From contig DGTP01000009.1 in the NCBI GenBank assembly GCA_002394335.1, positions 1-64,000 on the forward strand: a stretch of 64,000 nucleotides of DNA, written 5' to 3'. Below, one piece after another: positions 48,524 to 57,814 of this stretch. Origin of the DNA: Bacteroidales bacterium UBA4333 (lineage in GTDB: Bacteria; Bacteroidota; Bacteroidia; Bacteroidales; Paludibacteraceae). A program made the position numbers and the translations under genes. Within the stretch, counting starts at the first letter, position 1; each line of letters starts with the position of its first letter. Under the pieces are notes generated by a model. The model saw only the letters and a list, made by a program, of their open reading frames with translations. It had not been told where the DNA came from and did not search any database.

Positions 48524-50509
48524 ATGAGTTATCTGAATTTTGACAAGAAAGTGCTTGTTAATCTGGAGCGCTCGCTACAGAAAGAGATGATTCGTACGAA
48601 CAGAGCCGGCGTGTACAACTCGACGACACTCGTCGATTGCAACACCCGTAAGTACCACGGTCAGTTGGTAATGCCCCTCCCTGAATTGGGGCCTGACAAC
48701 TACGTGCTGCTCAGTTCGCTCGACGAGACCGTTATCCAACACGGAGCGGAATTCAATCTTGGACTGCATGAGTACGGTGAAAACACCTTTGCCCCGAACG
48801 GGCACAAGTACATCCGGGAGTTTGACTGCGAGGTTATCTCCCGTACCGTTTACCGCGTAGGTGCAATGGTCTTGGCCAAAGAGCGTATGCTCGTCAGCTT
48901 TGAGCCACGCGTTCTGATTCGCTACACGCTGCTCGAATCGGGCAGTCCCACCACGTTACGGTTCCGCCCTTTCCTGGCATTCCGCTCGGTCAACGAGCTG
49001 ACCCACGAGAACCCGCAAGCCAATCCTAACATGGACGAGTGCGAGAACGGAAGAGTAAACCGGATGTATGACCATTTCCCGCAACTCTTCATGCAGTTCT
49101 CCAAAGCTGTCAGTTACTGCCATGAGCCCAACTGGTACAAGGGCATCGAGTACCGCAAGGAGAAAGAGCGCGGGTATGAGTACAAAGAGGATCTGCTCGT
49201 TCCGGGATATTTCGAGCTGCCGATGAAGAAAGGCGAGTCGGTCATCTTCGCTGCCGGAATCACCGAATGCAAGACATCCACCCTCAAATCCACATGGAAG
49301 AAAGAGTTGAAACGCCGCATCAGCCGCGACAACATGTTCCAGACCCTCAAAAACTCTGCCGCCCAGTTCTACAAACGCGAAGGCGACAAGTGTTATATGC
49401 TCACCGGCTATCCCTGGTATGGCGCTGATGCGCGAGGCACATTCTTCTCCGTACCGAGCTGTACGCTGGATATCGACCGTCCCGAATACTGGAAGGCTAT
49501 CATCGACGAGACTGCCATCGGAGAGGTCAAAGCGTTTATGGAGGGGCATCCCGAAGTATGCAAGATGAGCGGCATGGACGAACCGGATGCACTGCTCTGG
49601 TTTGTGCGCGCCATCCAGAAATACGCACATAAGTACACCATCGAGGAAGCAGCCTCCAAATACGGTCAGCTATGCCTCGATGTCATCTCCTTCTACCGCA
49701 AACAGCAACACCCGCGCTGCTGGCTCCACCAGAACGGACTCCTCTGGGTGGACGGCACCGCCCGTCCTGCCACATGGATGAACGCTACGGAGAACGGTTT
49801 CCCTATCACTCCGCGTACCGGCTATGTTGTGGAGACCAATGCCCTCTGGTATAATGCCATGTGCTTCACCGCCGAGTTGCTGCGTCACATGGACAAGGAG
49901 ACTTCCGCCGACCTCATGGAGTACCAAGCCGATATAACCAAAGATGCGTTCGTCTCCGTCTTCTGGAACGGCGTCTATCTCAACGATTACGTAGTGGACG
50001 GCTATGAGAACAAAGAGGTGCGTCCTAACCAAATATGGGCTGTCGGACTGCCTTATAGTCCGCTCGACCGCAAGCAGAAGAAATCGGTCGTTGATATCTG
50101 CACCAAAGAACTGCTCACCCCCCGCGGACTGCGTTCGCTCTCGCCGAAGAGCGGCTGCTATCGTCCCAACTACAGGGGCGGACAACTGGAGCGCGACCGC
50201 AACTTCCATAACGGACCCGTCTGGCCGTCCACTATCGCCGCGTATTCACGTGCATACATGGACGTGTACAAACAGAGCGGACTCAGTTTCATGGAACGCA
50301 CTCTGGTCGGCTTTGAGCAAGAGATGAGCGAACTATGTATCGGTACCCTCAATGAACTGTACGACGGCAATCCTCCATACAAAGGACACGGCGGCATGAG
50401 TTACGCTCCGAGTGTAGCAGCCGTCATCAGCGTGCTCGACACCCTCAAACAGTTTGAGGAAGCAGAGAAGGCAGAACAGAACGATCAAAGAAAGGAGGCA
50501 CAGCAATGA
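48524..50509 (+). CDS. Glycogen debranching enzyme (amylo-1,6-glucosidase, GH133-like)
   Basis: A 661-residue protein. The N-terminal half is the bacterial/archaeal debranching-enzyme N domain: EMIRTNRAGVYNSTTLVDCN, TRKYHGQLVMPLPELG, SSLDETVIQHG. The C-terminal half is the (alpha/alpha)6 catalytic domain: YPWYGADARGTFFSVPSCTL, GLLWVDGTARPATWMNA, ITPRTGYVVETNALWYNAMC, NQIWAVGLPYSPLD and GHGGMSYAPSVAAVISVL. It removes alpha-1,6 branches from glycogen. Works with the GT4 synthase and GH57 gene downstream and with glgP. Overlaps the GT4 start by 4 bp. Confidence 0.93.
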   Translation: MSYLNFDKKVLVNLERSLQKEMIRTNRAGVYNSTTLVDCNTRKYHGQLVMPLPELGPDNYVLLSSLDETVIQHGAEFNLGLHEYGENTFAPNGHKYIREFDCEVISRTVYRVGAMVLAKERMLVSFEPRVLIRYTLLESGSPTTLRFRPFLAFRSVNELTHENPQANPNMDECENGRVNRMYDHFPQLFMQFSKAVSYCHEPNWYKGIEYRKEKERGYEYKEDLLVPGYFELPMKKGESVIFAAGITECKTSTLKSTWKKELKRRISRDNMFQTLKNSAAQFYKREGDKCYMLTGYPWYGADARGTFFSVPSCTLDIDRPEYWKAIIDETAIGEVKAFMEGHPEVCKMSGMDEPDALLWFVRAIQKYAHKYTIEEAASKYGQLCLDVISFYRKQQHPRCWLHQNGLLWVDGTARPATWMNATENGFPITPRTGYVVETNALWYNAMCFTAELLRHMDKETSADLMEYQADITKDAFVSVFWNGVYLNDYVVDGYENKEVRPNQIWAVGLPYSPLDRKQKKSVVDICTKELLTPRGLRSLSPKSGCYRPNYRGGQLERDRNFHNGPVWPSTIAAYSRAYMDVYKQSGLSFMERTLVGFEQEMSELCIGTLNELYDGNPPYKGHGGMSYAPSVAAVISVLDTLKQFEEAEKAEQNDQRKEAQQ

Positions 50510-51768
50510 AAGCGTTAATGTTCGGATGGGAGTTTCCCCCTCATATCTTGGGAGGTCTCGGTACAGCCAGCTATGGTCTCACCCGTGGTATGGCACAACA
50601 GGAAGACATGCAGATCACGTTCGTTATTCCCAAACCATGGGGTGACGAAGACCAGTCATTCCTCCGCATCATCGGCGCCAACAGCGTGCCTGTCGTCTGG
50701 AAAGACAACAACTACGATTATGTAAAACAACGCATGGAAGGCAAAATGTCGCCAGAGGAATACTATCACCTCCGCGATGGTATCCGTTACGACTACCGCC
50801 GTATCGGCACCGACGATCTGGGCTGCGTCGGATTTTCAGGACGCTACCCGGACAACCTCATCGAGGAGATCGGCAACTATGAAGCAGTTGCTTCTGTTCT
50901 GGCACACAGCCTCGATTTCGATATCATCCACTCCCACGACTGGCTCACCTATCCTGCCGGTGTCTTTGCCAAGCACATCAGCGGCAAGCCGCTTGTCATC
51001 CATGTGCACGCTACCGATTTTGACCGCTCGCGCGGAAACGTCAACCCTACCGTCTATGCTATCGAGAAACGCGGAATGGACGAGGCAGACCACATTATCT
51101 GTGTCAGCAATCTCACCCGTAACACCGTTATCGAGAAATACGGTATCGACCCGCGCAAAGTGAGCACAGTCCACAATGCTGTTGAGCCGCTGGCTCATCC
51201 TGAAGAGTTTACCAAACCAGAGCGGAAGGACAAACTCGTCACTTTCCTCGGCCGTATCACCATGCAGAAAGGACCGGAGTACTTCGTCGAAGCCGCAGCA
51301 CGCGTACTGGAGAAAACCGACGGAGTTCGGTTCGTTATGGCAGGTAGCGGCGACAAGATGGCAGAGATGATCGATCTCGTTGCCAAACGTGGCATCGCCG
51401 ACAAGTTCCACTTCCCGGGATTCATGCGCGGTAAACAGGTACAGGAGATGCTCGCCATGAGCGACGTGTATATCATGCCGTCTGTGAGCGAACCGTTCGG
51501 AATATCTCCGCTGGAAGCCATGCAGGTAGGATGTCCGTCGATTATCTCCCGCCAGTCCGGATGCGCAGAGATTCTGCAGCACGCCATCAAAACCGACTAT
51601 TGGGATATAGACGCCATGGCGGATGCAATCTACGCAATAGTCAAGTATCCGGCAATGTACAAGAGTCTGCACGAACTCGGACAGAACGAAGTCAACCATA
51701 TACGGTGGTACGATGCAGGACTCAAAGTGCGTAAGATTTACGACGGAGTGATCTATCACACCTTGTAA
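50506..51768 (+). CDS. GT4 glycosyltransferase, probable glycogen synthase
   Basis: A 420-residue GT-B glycosyltransferase of family 4. The N-terminal part begins MKALMFGWEFPPHILGGLGT (the GGLG loop that binds the donor), then IIHSHDWLTYPAGVFAKH and HVHATDFDRSRGNVNP. The C-terminal part has LVTFLGRITMQKGPEYFVEA, VRFVMAGSGDKM and MPSVSEPFGISPLEAMQVGC (EPFGISPLEA, EX7E motif). In Bacteroidales this gene stands between the debranching enzyme and GH57 and is annotated as glycogen synthase; I infer the same from gene order. Coupled to the debranching gene by ATGA. Confidence 0.9.
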   Translation: MKALMFGWEFPPHILGGLGTASYGLTRGMAQQEDMQITFVIPKPWGDEDQSFLRIIGANSVPVVWKDNNYDYVKQRMEGKMSPEEYYHLRDGIRYDYRRIGTDDLGCVGFSGRYPDNLIEEIGNYEAVASVLAHSLDFDIIHSHDWLTYPAGVFAKHISGKPLVIHVHATDFDRSRGNVNPTVYAIEKRGMDEADHIICVSNLTRNTVIEKYGIDPRKVSTVHNAVEPLAHPEEFTKPERKDKLVTFLGRITMQKGPEYFVEAAARVLEKTDGVRFVMAGSGDKMAEMIDLVAKRGIADKFHFPGFMRGKQVQEMLAMSDVYIMPSVSEPFGISPLEAMQVGCPSIISRQSGCAEILQHAIKTDYWDIDAMADAIYAIVKYPAMYKSLHELGQNEVNHIRWYDAGLKVRKIYDGVIYHTL

Positions 51769-51809
51769 CCATAGAAAGTTTAATGTTTTAAAGAAAATAT
51801 AAAAATATT

Positions 51810-53075
51810 ATGAAAAATATAAGTTTTTGCTTCCAAATGCACGTTCCGTATCGTCTGAAACGCTACCGTTTCTTCGATATCGGTCATGATCACTATTACT
51901 ACGATGACATCCAGACCGAGGAACATCTGCAATGGCTGGTGAACACCTCCTATATGCCGTTGTGCAATACTCTTTCGCACATGATCAAACTCTCCAAGGG
52001 CAAGTTCCATTGCGCTATCGCAGTCTCCGGTGCCACCCTTGAGATGTTCGAGCAGTTTGCTCCCGAAATGATCGATGCGCTCAAAGAACTGGCAGCTACC
52101 AAGTGCGTTGAGTTTATGGCGGTGCCCTACAGCTACTCCATTGCTTCGGAATACAACGAGCAGGAATTCAAACAGCAGTTAAAACTCCAGACCGACCTTA
52201 TCAATACGCTCTTCGGTCAGAAAGCCACTACCGTCTGGAATACCGAACTGCTCTACACCGACGAGATGGCCTACAACCTTCAGAAGATGGGCTACAAAAC
52301 CATCATGACCGAGGGCGCCAAGCACATCCTGAGCTGGAAATCACCTAACTACGTTTACCAGTCAGCCGGTTCAAGCAAAGTCAAGGTACTACTCCGCAAC
52401 GCCTCGCTGAGCGACGAACTCAGTTTCCATTTCTCCGACCCGAACTGGGGTAACTTCCCCATCGATGCCGAGAAATACGCAGAGCAACTGAAGAACCTGC
52501 CGGAGGGCGAGGACATCATCAATATCTGGGTAGGTGCGGAGACTTTCGGTGTACTCCAGAACGCCGGCACCGGTATATTCGACTTCCTCAAAGCGCTGCC
52601 TTACTTTGTGCTGGAGCGTGGCATGGGATTCATGACCCCTGCAGAAGCTGCCAAGAAGATGAGTGCCAGCGATGTGCTTTCTTCGCCTACGCCGCTCACA
52701 TGGGCAGGTGAAGCCAAAGACCTCTCCGTCTATTACGGCAACGACCTCCAGCAGGAAGCGCTCAACAAACTCTATGCAGTCGCCGAGCGTGTACACCTCT
52801 GTCAGGGCAAACACCTCAAAATGGCATGGCTCCGCCTGCAGGACATCAATTATCTGCATTACATGAACCACATCGACCAAGGACACACCCAATACGAATC
52901 TGCCTACGATGCGTTCATCAATTACATGAATATCTTGTCCGATTTCCTCCAACTGGTAGAAGAGCAATACCCTACCACCATCGAGAATGAGGAACTGAAC
53001 GAACTGCTCAAGACCATCCGCAACCAGGAGGAGGAGATCCAGTCGCTCAAGAAGAAAATCAGCAAAAAGAAATAA
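51810..53075 (+). CDS. GH57 alpha-amylase-like protein
   Basis: A 421-residue GH57-type protein with a coiled-coil C-terminus (IRNQEEEIQSLKKKISKKK). Family traits: the start CFQMHVPYRLKRYRFFDIG, YEF-like EFMAVPYSYSIASEYNEQEF, the nucleophile region TTVWNTELLYTDEM (Glu146), and MTEGAKHILSWKSPNYVY. The region that normally carries the acid Asp (DYETFG pattern) reads VGAETFG (242-247), so the acid appears missing. GH57 members lacking catalytic residues are known, so this may be a binding or regulatory protein for glycogen rather than an amylase. Fourth gene of the manC row. Confidence 0.88.
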   Translation: MKNISFCFQMHVPYRLKRYRFFDIGHDHYYYDDIQTEEHLQWLVNTSYMPLCNTLSHMIKLSKGKFHCAIAVSGATLEMFEQFAPEMIDALKELAATKCVEFMAVPYSYSIASEYNEQEFKQQLKLQTDLINTLFGQKATTVWNTELLYTDEMAYNLQKMGYKTIMTEGAKHILSWKSPNYVYQSAGSSKVKVLLRNASLSDELSFHFSDPNWGNFPIDAEKYAEQLKNLPEGEDIINIWVGAETFGVLQNAGTGIFDFLKALPYFVLERGMGFMTPAEAAKKMSASDVLSSPTPLTWAGEAKDLSVYYGNDLQQEALNKLYAVAERVHLCQGKHLKMAWLRLQDINYLHYMNHIDQGHTQYESAYDAFINYMNILSDFLQLVEEQYPTTIENEELNELLKTIRNQEEEIQSLKKKISKKK

Positions 53076-53078
53076 TTA

Positions 53079-55022
53079 TTGTCTAAAAGAGGAATCATAG
53101 TAGTCTGTTTTCTGGCAGTGGTCGCTTCGGCCGCTGCCAGGAAACATGTGATCCAAAGCCGTATCAAGACTTGGCGGATGCCCAATCCTACTGCCGTGGC
53201 GGACACCACCACTTTAGACTCTGCATTCCTCAACCTGCCGATGCGCGAGCCCCTGACAGACTACTCTGTCTCGTCTGCCACAAACGGTCAATTGGTGTCA
53301 GCAGCCCAGTCCCGTGTCTATTTTGACAGGACGAAACATGTGGATGACCCCTTTGGCATGGTTTTTGACGCATTCACTATCACGCCGCAAACGCTCCGAT
53401 ACTATAATACGACCATGCCTTTCTCCAGGATCGGATACAAGAAAGGCTTCACCTCTTATCATGAGGAGAATGATCTTTCGGTGCTACTTACCGGCAATCT
53501 CAACCGCCGTCTGAATGTCGGCTTTGAAATGAACTACCTTACCGCCGTCGGGCATTTTGCCAACCAGGCCGGTAAGACCTACAACGGCTCCGTCTGGGGC
53601 AGTTATAACGGCAACCACTATTCGACGCACATCGCCTTTATGTGGAATCGCCTGTCGTCCTTTGACAATGGTGGAATACAAGATATCAACGAACTGGCAG
53701 GCCGGCTCAATTCAGAGGACATTCCTGTCCGGCTCAATGCCATGGCGGGATACCGCTACCTGGCAGGGTATATGAATCATTCCTACAGTATCACCGTTGA
53801 CCGTGAGTACCACGACTCGGTAGAGGTTGAGATTGACGGGCACATGACAAAACGCGACACCGTCAAGGTCGAATATACGCCCGTCGTGACCTTCAATTAT
53901 ACCTTCGAGACCAACAACAGCAACCGCCGGTATATAGAGAAAACCGCTCAACAGAATTTTTATGACACGTGTTTTCTCAACTCTTCTTCTACGCGGGACT
54001 CATCCGACGTGCTGACAATCAAAAACACTTTTGCTGTCACCTTCGAGGAGGCCTTCAACCGCAAACTAAAGTTCGGCGCTACGGTCTATGCCTACAACGA
54101 ATGCCAACGGCACCTATTGCTCAATACCGACACCTTCCCGCAACAGGATTCAATCTTCCGTTACCGGTGGACAAACAACACTTTTGTCGGCGGCGCTCTC
54201 TACAAGAACCAAGGCAAATGGGTGCACTACGGCTTTGACGGTGATGTATGCGTATTGGGATACAAGATAGGAGAGTTTCGCGTAGGCGGACACCTCAACT
54301 CCGACTTCAGACTGGGTAAAGATACGATGTATCTGTCAGCTATGGCAGAGGTTAAAAACGAGACTCCCTCCTATTATCATCAGCACTACTACAGCAATCA
54401 CCTTTGGTGGGATAACAATTTTGGCAAGACCTACCGCATCCATGCGCAAGCCAAAGCCGCCTACCCTACCCAATGGATCAAACCTGCCCTTCAGTTCGAT
54501 TTTGAGAACCTCAGCAGAGGTATCTACTATATCAACGGAGCGCCTCAGCAGCATGACGGACATACCCAGCTCATTGCCGCCAGAGCACGGATAGACCTCA
54601 CCACTCCATGGATCAATCTGGAGAACACCGTTGTCTATCAACACTCCACCAACGCCACTGTGGTCAGCGTGCCCGCCGTCACGCTCTACCATAACCTATA
54701 CTACCACGGCTCATGGTTCCGACACGCCATGGATGCACAGATAGGAGTCGATTTCCGCTATTTCAGTTCCTACTATGCGCCCGTCTTTAATCCCGCCTCA
54801 GGACAATTCAGTTCGCAGAACGAGACGATGGTCGGCAACTATCCGGTATTGAATGTGTATGCCAATTTTTGGGTGAGACTGTTGCGACTGCGCTTCTTTG
54901 CCCATTACCAGCACTTCAACTACCATTTTATGACGAAGAATACCAACCGCCTCACAATGCCCGGATACCCGATGAATACAGCGGTCTTCAGAGCCGGCAT
55001 CGTTTGGCAGTTTTATAGATAG
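53079..55022 (+). CDS. Putative porin, Bacteroidetes type
   Basis: A 647-residue outer-membrane barrel of the Bacteroidetes 'putative porin' family. It has to start at the TTG at 53079, 3 bp after the GH57 stop, because the signal peptide (IIVVCFLAVVASAAA) begins there with no ATG. Barrel strands alternate through the sequence (TMPFSRIGYKKGFTSYHEEN, LNRRLNVGFEMNYL, YNGNHYSTHIAFMWNRLSSF), ending with AVFRAGIVWQFYR, an aromatic-ended strand. It follows the glycogen genes, which suggests carbohydrate uptake, but that is a guess. Confidence 0.85.
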   Translation: MSKRGIIVVCFLAVVASAAARKHVIQSRIKTWRMPNPTAVADTTTLDSAFLNLPMREPLTDYSVSSATNGQLVSAAQSRVYFDRTKHVDDPFGMVFDAFTITPQTLRYYNTTMPFSRIGYKKGFTSYHEENDLSVLLTGNLNRRLNVGFEMNYLTAVGHFANQAGKTYNGSVWGSYNGNHYSTHIAFMWNRLSSFDNGGIQDINELAGRLNSEDIPVRLNAMAGYRYLAGYMNHSYSITVDREYHDSVEVEIDGHMTKRDTVKVEYTPVVTFNYTFETNNSNRRYIEKTAQQNFYDTCFLNSSSTRDSSDVLTIKNTFAVTFEEAFNRKLKFGATVYAYNECQRHLLLNTDTFPQQDSIFRYRWTNNTFVGGALYKNQGKWVHYGFDGDVCVLGYKIGEFRVGGHLNSDFRLGKDTMYLSAMAEVKNETPSYYHQHYYSNHLWWDNNFGKTYRIHAQAKAAYPTQWIKPALQFDFENLSRGIYYINGAPQQHDGHTQLIAARARIDLTTPWINLENTVVYQHSTNATVVSVPAVTLYHNLYYHGSWFRHAMDAQIGVDFRYFSSYYAPVFNPASGQFSSQNETMVGNYPVLNVYANFWVRLLRLRFFAHYQHFNYHFMTKNTNRLTMPGYPMNTAVFRAGIVWQFYR

Positions 55023-55062
55023 TTAACAGTACAAAAAACAGAATAAAGACAAGGAGAAATTT

Positions 55063-57324
55063 ATGCCTTTAACTTCACGACTAAACAAAATACTCATCTA
55101 CGCACGCGATGAGGCTGAACGACTACAGAATGACCAAGTGCTGCCCGAACACCTGCTTCTGGGTATCCTCCGGCTGGGTGAAGGCAACGCATACAACCTT
55201 CTGGAAGCATCCGGACTCAACATGGAGGAGGCGAAACAGCAGCTCGACAAGGCACTGGCTGCTGCCGCACAACCCTCTGTCACGGCTATCCCCCGTTCCC
55301 CGCAAGCGGAGCGCATCCTGCGCATCAGCGAAGGTATATCCCGCGAGTACCACGAGGAGGCTGTCGGTTCGGCTCACCTGCTATTGGCTCTCCTCAGGGA
55401 TCAGGTCAGCCAGGTAGCCGCATATCTGGAGCAGTTCTGGGATATCACATACCAGTCGGTCGTTGACCTGTACCATCAGCCCCACTCTACCACCTCTTCC
55501 GGTAGTGCCACCAACTCTTCAGACAACGACAACACACACCGTAAAGAGAAGGCCACGCCCACCAAGGCGCTTGACAAATACGGGCATGATCTCAGCCGTC
55601 AGGCGCAGGAGGGGAAACTCGATCCTATCGTCGGCAGAGACGTGGAGATAGAGCGTGTGATTCAGATCCTTAGCCGTAAGAAGAAGAACAACCCCATTCT
55701 TATCGGAGATCCGGGTGTAGGCAAGTCGGCTATTGTCGAAGGACTGGCTCAACGCATCGTCTCAGGAGAGGCAGTCGCTTTGAAAGACAAGCGTATCATT
55801 ACCCTTGATGTAGCATCTCTCGTAGCCGGTACCACCTACCGTGGACAATTTGAGGAACGCATGAAAGCTATCCTCCAGGAACTGAACACCCACCCCGAAG
55901 TAATCCTCTTCATCGACGAGATACACACTATTATCGGTGCCGGTAATGCATCCGGCTCGCTCGATGCCGCTAACATCCTCAAACCGGCTCTGGCACGGGG
56001 CGAGGTACAATGTATCGGTGCCACCACTACTGCCGAGTACGCCAAGACTATCGAGAAAGACGGCGCTCTCGAGCGACGGTTCCAGAAAGTCCCCGTCCGT
56101 CCCACTACGCACGACGAGACCCTTTCTATCCTGCATCAGTTGCGCGAACACTACGGCGCTTATCACCATGCTTACTATTCCGACGACATCCTGCTCCAAT
56201 GCGTAGATCTGTCCGAACGGTACCTCACCGACCGCGCTTTTCCGGACAAGGCAATCGACGTCATGGACGAAGTGGGCGCACGTGCTCACGCACGCATGGT
56301 AGCACTCAACGAACTGGAAGGCGAGCCTTATGTCATCACCGAGAGCGATGTTGCACAAGTTGTCAGTATGATGTCCGGCGTCCCAGTACAGCGTGTAGAG
56401 AGCGATGAGCAAGAGCGCCTCCGTACCATGGAGAAAAGGCTCCTCGAACGCGTCATCGGACAGGACGAAGCGGTACGCACCGTTGTACGTGCCATTCAGC
56501 GCAGCCGACTCGGTTTGCGTGACCCCAAACGTCCCATCGGCACATTCTTCTTCCTCGGCCAGACAGGTGTGGGCAAAACCCACCTCGCACAATGCCTCGC
56601 CGAAGACCTCTTCGGGCACAAGGACGCCCTCATCCGGTTCGACCTCTCAGAGTTCGCGGAGAAACATACAGTCTCATTGCTGGTAGGAGCTCCTCCGGGA
56701 TACGTAGCACATGAGGACGGCGGCAAACTCACGGAAGCCGTGCGCCGACGCCCCTACTCCGTCATACTCTTTGACGAGATTGAGAAGGCACACCCCGACA
56801 TCTTCAATGTGCTGCTGCAGGTGCTGGACGAAGGACGACTCACCGACCGGCAGGGACACCATGTTGATTTCCGCAACACGGTCATCATTCTCACCAGCAA
56901 TGTCGGTACCCGCCAACTGCGCGATTTCGGAGGAGGCATCGGTTTCGGACAGGAACAGATGGACGAAAAGACATCACGCCATACACTCATGAAAGCGCTG
57001 CAAAAGACATTCCCGCCGGAGTTTGTCAACAGGCTGGACAATGTTGTCTTCTTCCAGGCTCTTACGCGTGACGCGCTCGCGCGCATAATTAATATAGAGG
57101 TGCAGCAACTCAAGGAGCGCATGCGCAAAGCCGGACACCAACTCGTCCTTACCGAGGATGCACAGTTGCAACTTCTTGACCGCTCCTACGACCCGCAGAA
57201 TGGTGCCCGTCCTGTCAAACGGGCTATCCAGACCTATCTTGAGGATCCGGTTGTAGATCTGCTTTTGCAGCGTCCCCAACAGAAACGAATAACAATCAAA
57301 CAACTTAAAAATAAATCATTATGA
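55063..57324 (+). CDS. clpC: ATP-dependent Clp protease ATP-binding subunit, ClpC type
   Basis: A 753-residue class I Clp ATPase. The Clp N-domain (TSRLNKILIYARDEAERLQN, VLPEHLLLGILRLGEG, VGSAHLLLALL) is followed by a Ser/Thr-rich linker. AAA1 has LIGDPGVGKSAIVEGLAQRI and VILFIDEIHTIIGAG. AAA2 has FFLGQTGVGKTHLAQCLAED and VILFDEIEKAHPDIFNVLLQ. The GGGIGFGQ loop in AAA2 matches the IGF/L ClpP-binding loop, so it should feed ClpP. It unfolds substrates in the cytoplasm. Followed by trxA with a 4-bp overlap. Confidence 0.95.
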   Translation: MPLTSRLNKILIYARDEAERLQNDQVLPEHLLLGILRLGEGNAYNLLEASGLNMEEAKQQLDKALAAAAQPSVTAIPRSPQAERILRISEGISREYHEEAVGSAHLLLALLRDQVSQVAAYLEQFWDITYQSVVDLYHQPHSTTSSGSATNSSDNDNTHRKEKATPTKALDKYGHDLSRQAQEGKLDPIVGRDVEIERVIQILSRKKKNNPILIGDPGVGKSAIVEGLAQRIVSGEAVALKDKRIITLDVASLVAGTTYRGQFEERMKAILQELNTHPEVILFIDEIHTIIGAGNASGSLDAANILKPALARGEVQCIGATTTAEYAKTIEKDGALERRFQKVPVRPTTHDETLSILHQLREHYGAYHHAYYSDDILLQCVDLSERYLTDRAFPDKAIDVMDEVGARAHARMVALNELEGEPYVITESDVAQVVSMMSGVPVQRVESDEQERLRTMEKRLLERVIGQDEAVRTVVRAIQRSRLGLRDPKRPIGTFFFLGQTGVGKTHLAQCLAEDLFGHKDALIRFDLSEFAEKHTVSLLVGAPPGYVAHEDGGKLTEAVRRRPYSVILFDEIEKAHPDIFNVLLQVLDEGRLTDRQGHHVDFRNTVIILTSNVGTRQLRDFGGGIGFGQEQMDEKTSRHTLMKALQKTFPPEFVNRLDNVVFFQALTRDALARIINIEVQQLKERMRKAGHQLVLTEDAQLQLLDRSYDPQNGARPVKRAIQTYLEDPVVDLLLQRPQQKRITIKQLKNKSL

Positions 57325-57635
57325 CAACAGAAGTAACAGATCAGAACATTCAGTCTTTGCTCGCTGAAGGCAAACCTATGGTAGTAGATTTTTGGGCACC
57401 ATGGTGCGGTCCATGCAAAATGCAAGGTCCGATCATCGATGAGGTAGCCAATGACTACGCAGACCGGGCTATCGTCGGCAAACTGAACGTGGACGATAAC
57501 CCCGAAACATGCGAGCAATACGGTATCATGAGTATCCCGACGATGCTGTTCTTTAAGAACGGCGAACTCGTTAACCGACACGTAGGTCTCTGCCGTAAAC
57601 CGGAATTAGAGGCGATGATTGACGGTATTTTGTAA
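57321..57635 (+). CDS. trxA: Thioredoxin
   Basis: A 104-residue thioredoxin with the redox motif WAPWCGPCKMQGP (Cys pair), VVDFWAP and the cis-Pro loop SIPTMLFFKNGELV. Cytoplasmic; no signal peptide. It reduces protein disulfides. Overlaps the clpC stop by 4 bp and is the last gene of the row starting at manC. Confidence 0.96.
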   Translation: MTTEVTDQNIQSLLAEGKPMVVDFWAPWCGPCKMQGPIIDEVANDYADRAIVGKLNVDDNPETCEQYGIMSIPTMLFFKNGELVNRHVGLCRKPELEAMIDGIL

Positions 57636-57650
57636 AAAAATGCAATTTTA

Positions 57651-57682
57651 TTTGCATATTTCAAAAAAAAGCCGTAACTTTG
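57651..57682 (+). promoter_or_regulatory. Promoter of tRNA-Arg/rpoD
   Basis: TTTG at 57651-57654, 20 bp, TAACTTTG at 57675-57682, 38 bp before the tRNA. No other promoter is visible before rpoD. Confidence 0.8.
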
Positions 57683-57720
57683 CACGCTTTTTGTGCACCA
57701 CATCATAGCGTGCATGGTTC

Positions 57721-57794
57721 GGTCCGGTAGCTCAGCTGGATAGAGCAACAGCCTTCTAAGCTGTGGGTCGCGGGTTCGAATCCCGCCCGGATCA
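57721..57794 (+). tRNA. tRNA-Arg (anticodon TCT)
   Basis: A 74-nt cloverleaf: acceptor GGTCCGG with CCGGATC (one G-T), D-arm GCTCAGCTGGATAGAGC, anticodon stem ACAGC/GCTGT around loop CTTCTAA (anticodon TCT, reading AGA), T-arm GCGGGTTCGAATCCCGC. The 3' CCA is not encoded. It lies in the leader of rpoD, 20 bp upstream of its ATG. Confidence 0.97.
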
Positions 57795-57814
57795 CAAATA
57801 AACGAAGTTTAGAC

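Noticed and set aside
55762..56619. 285-codon minus-strand ORF opposite clpC
   Set aside because: Shadow of the AAA1/AAA2 coding region.
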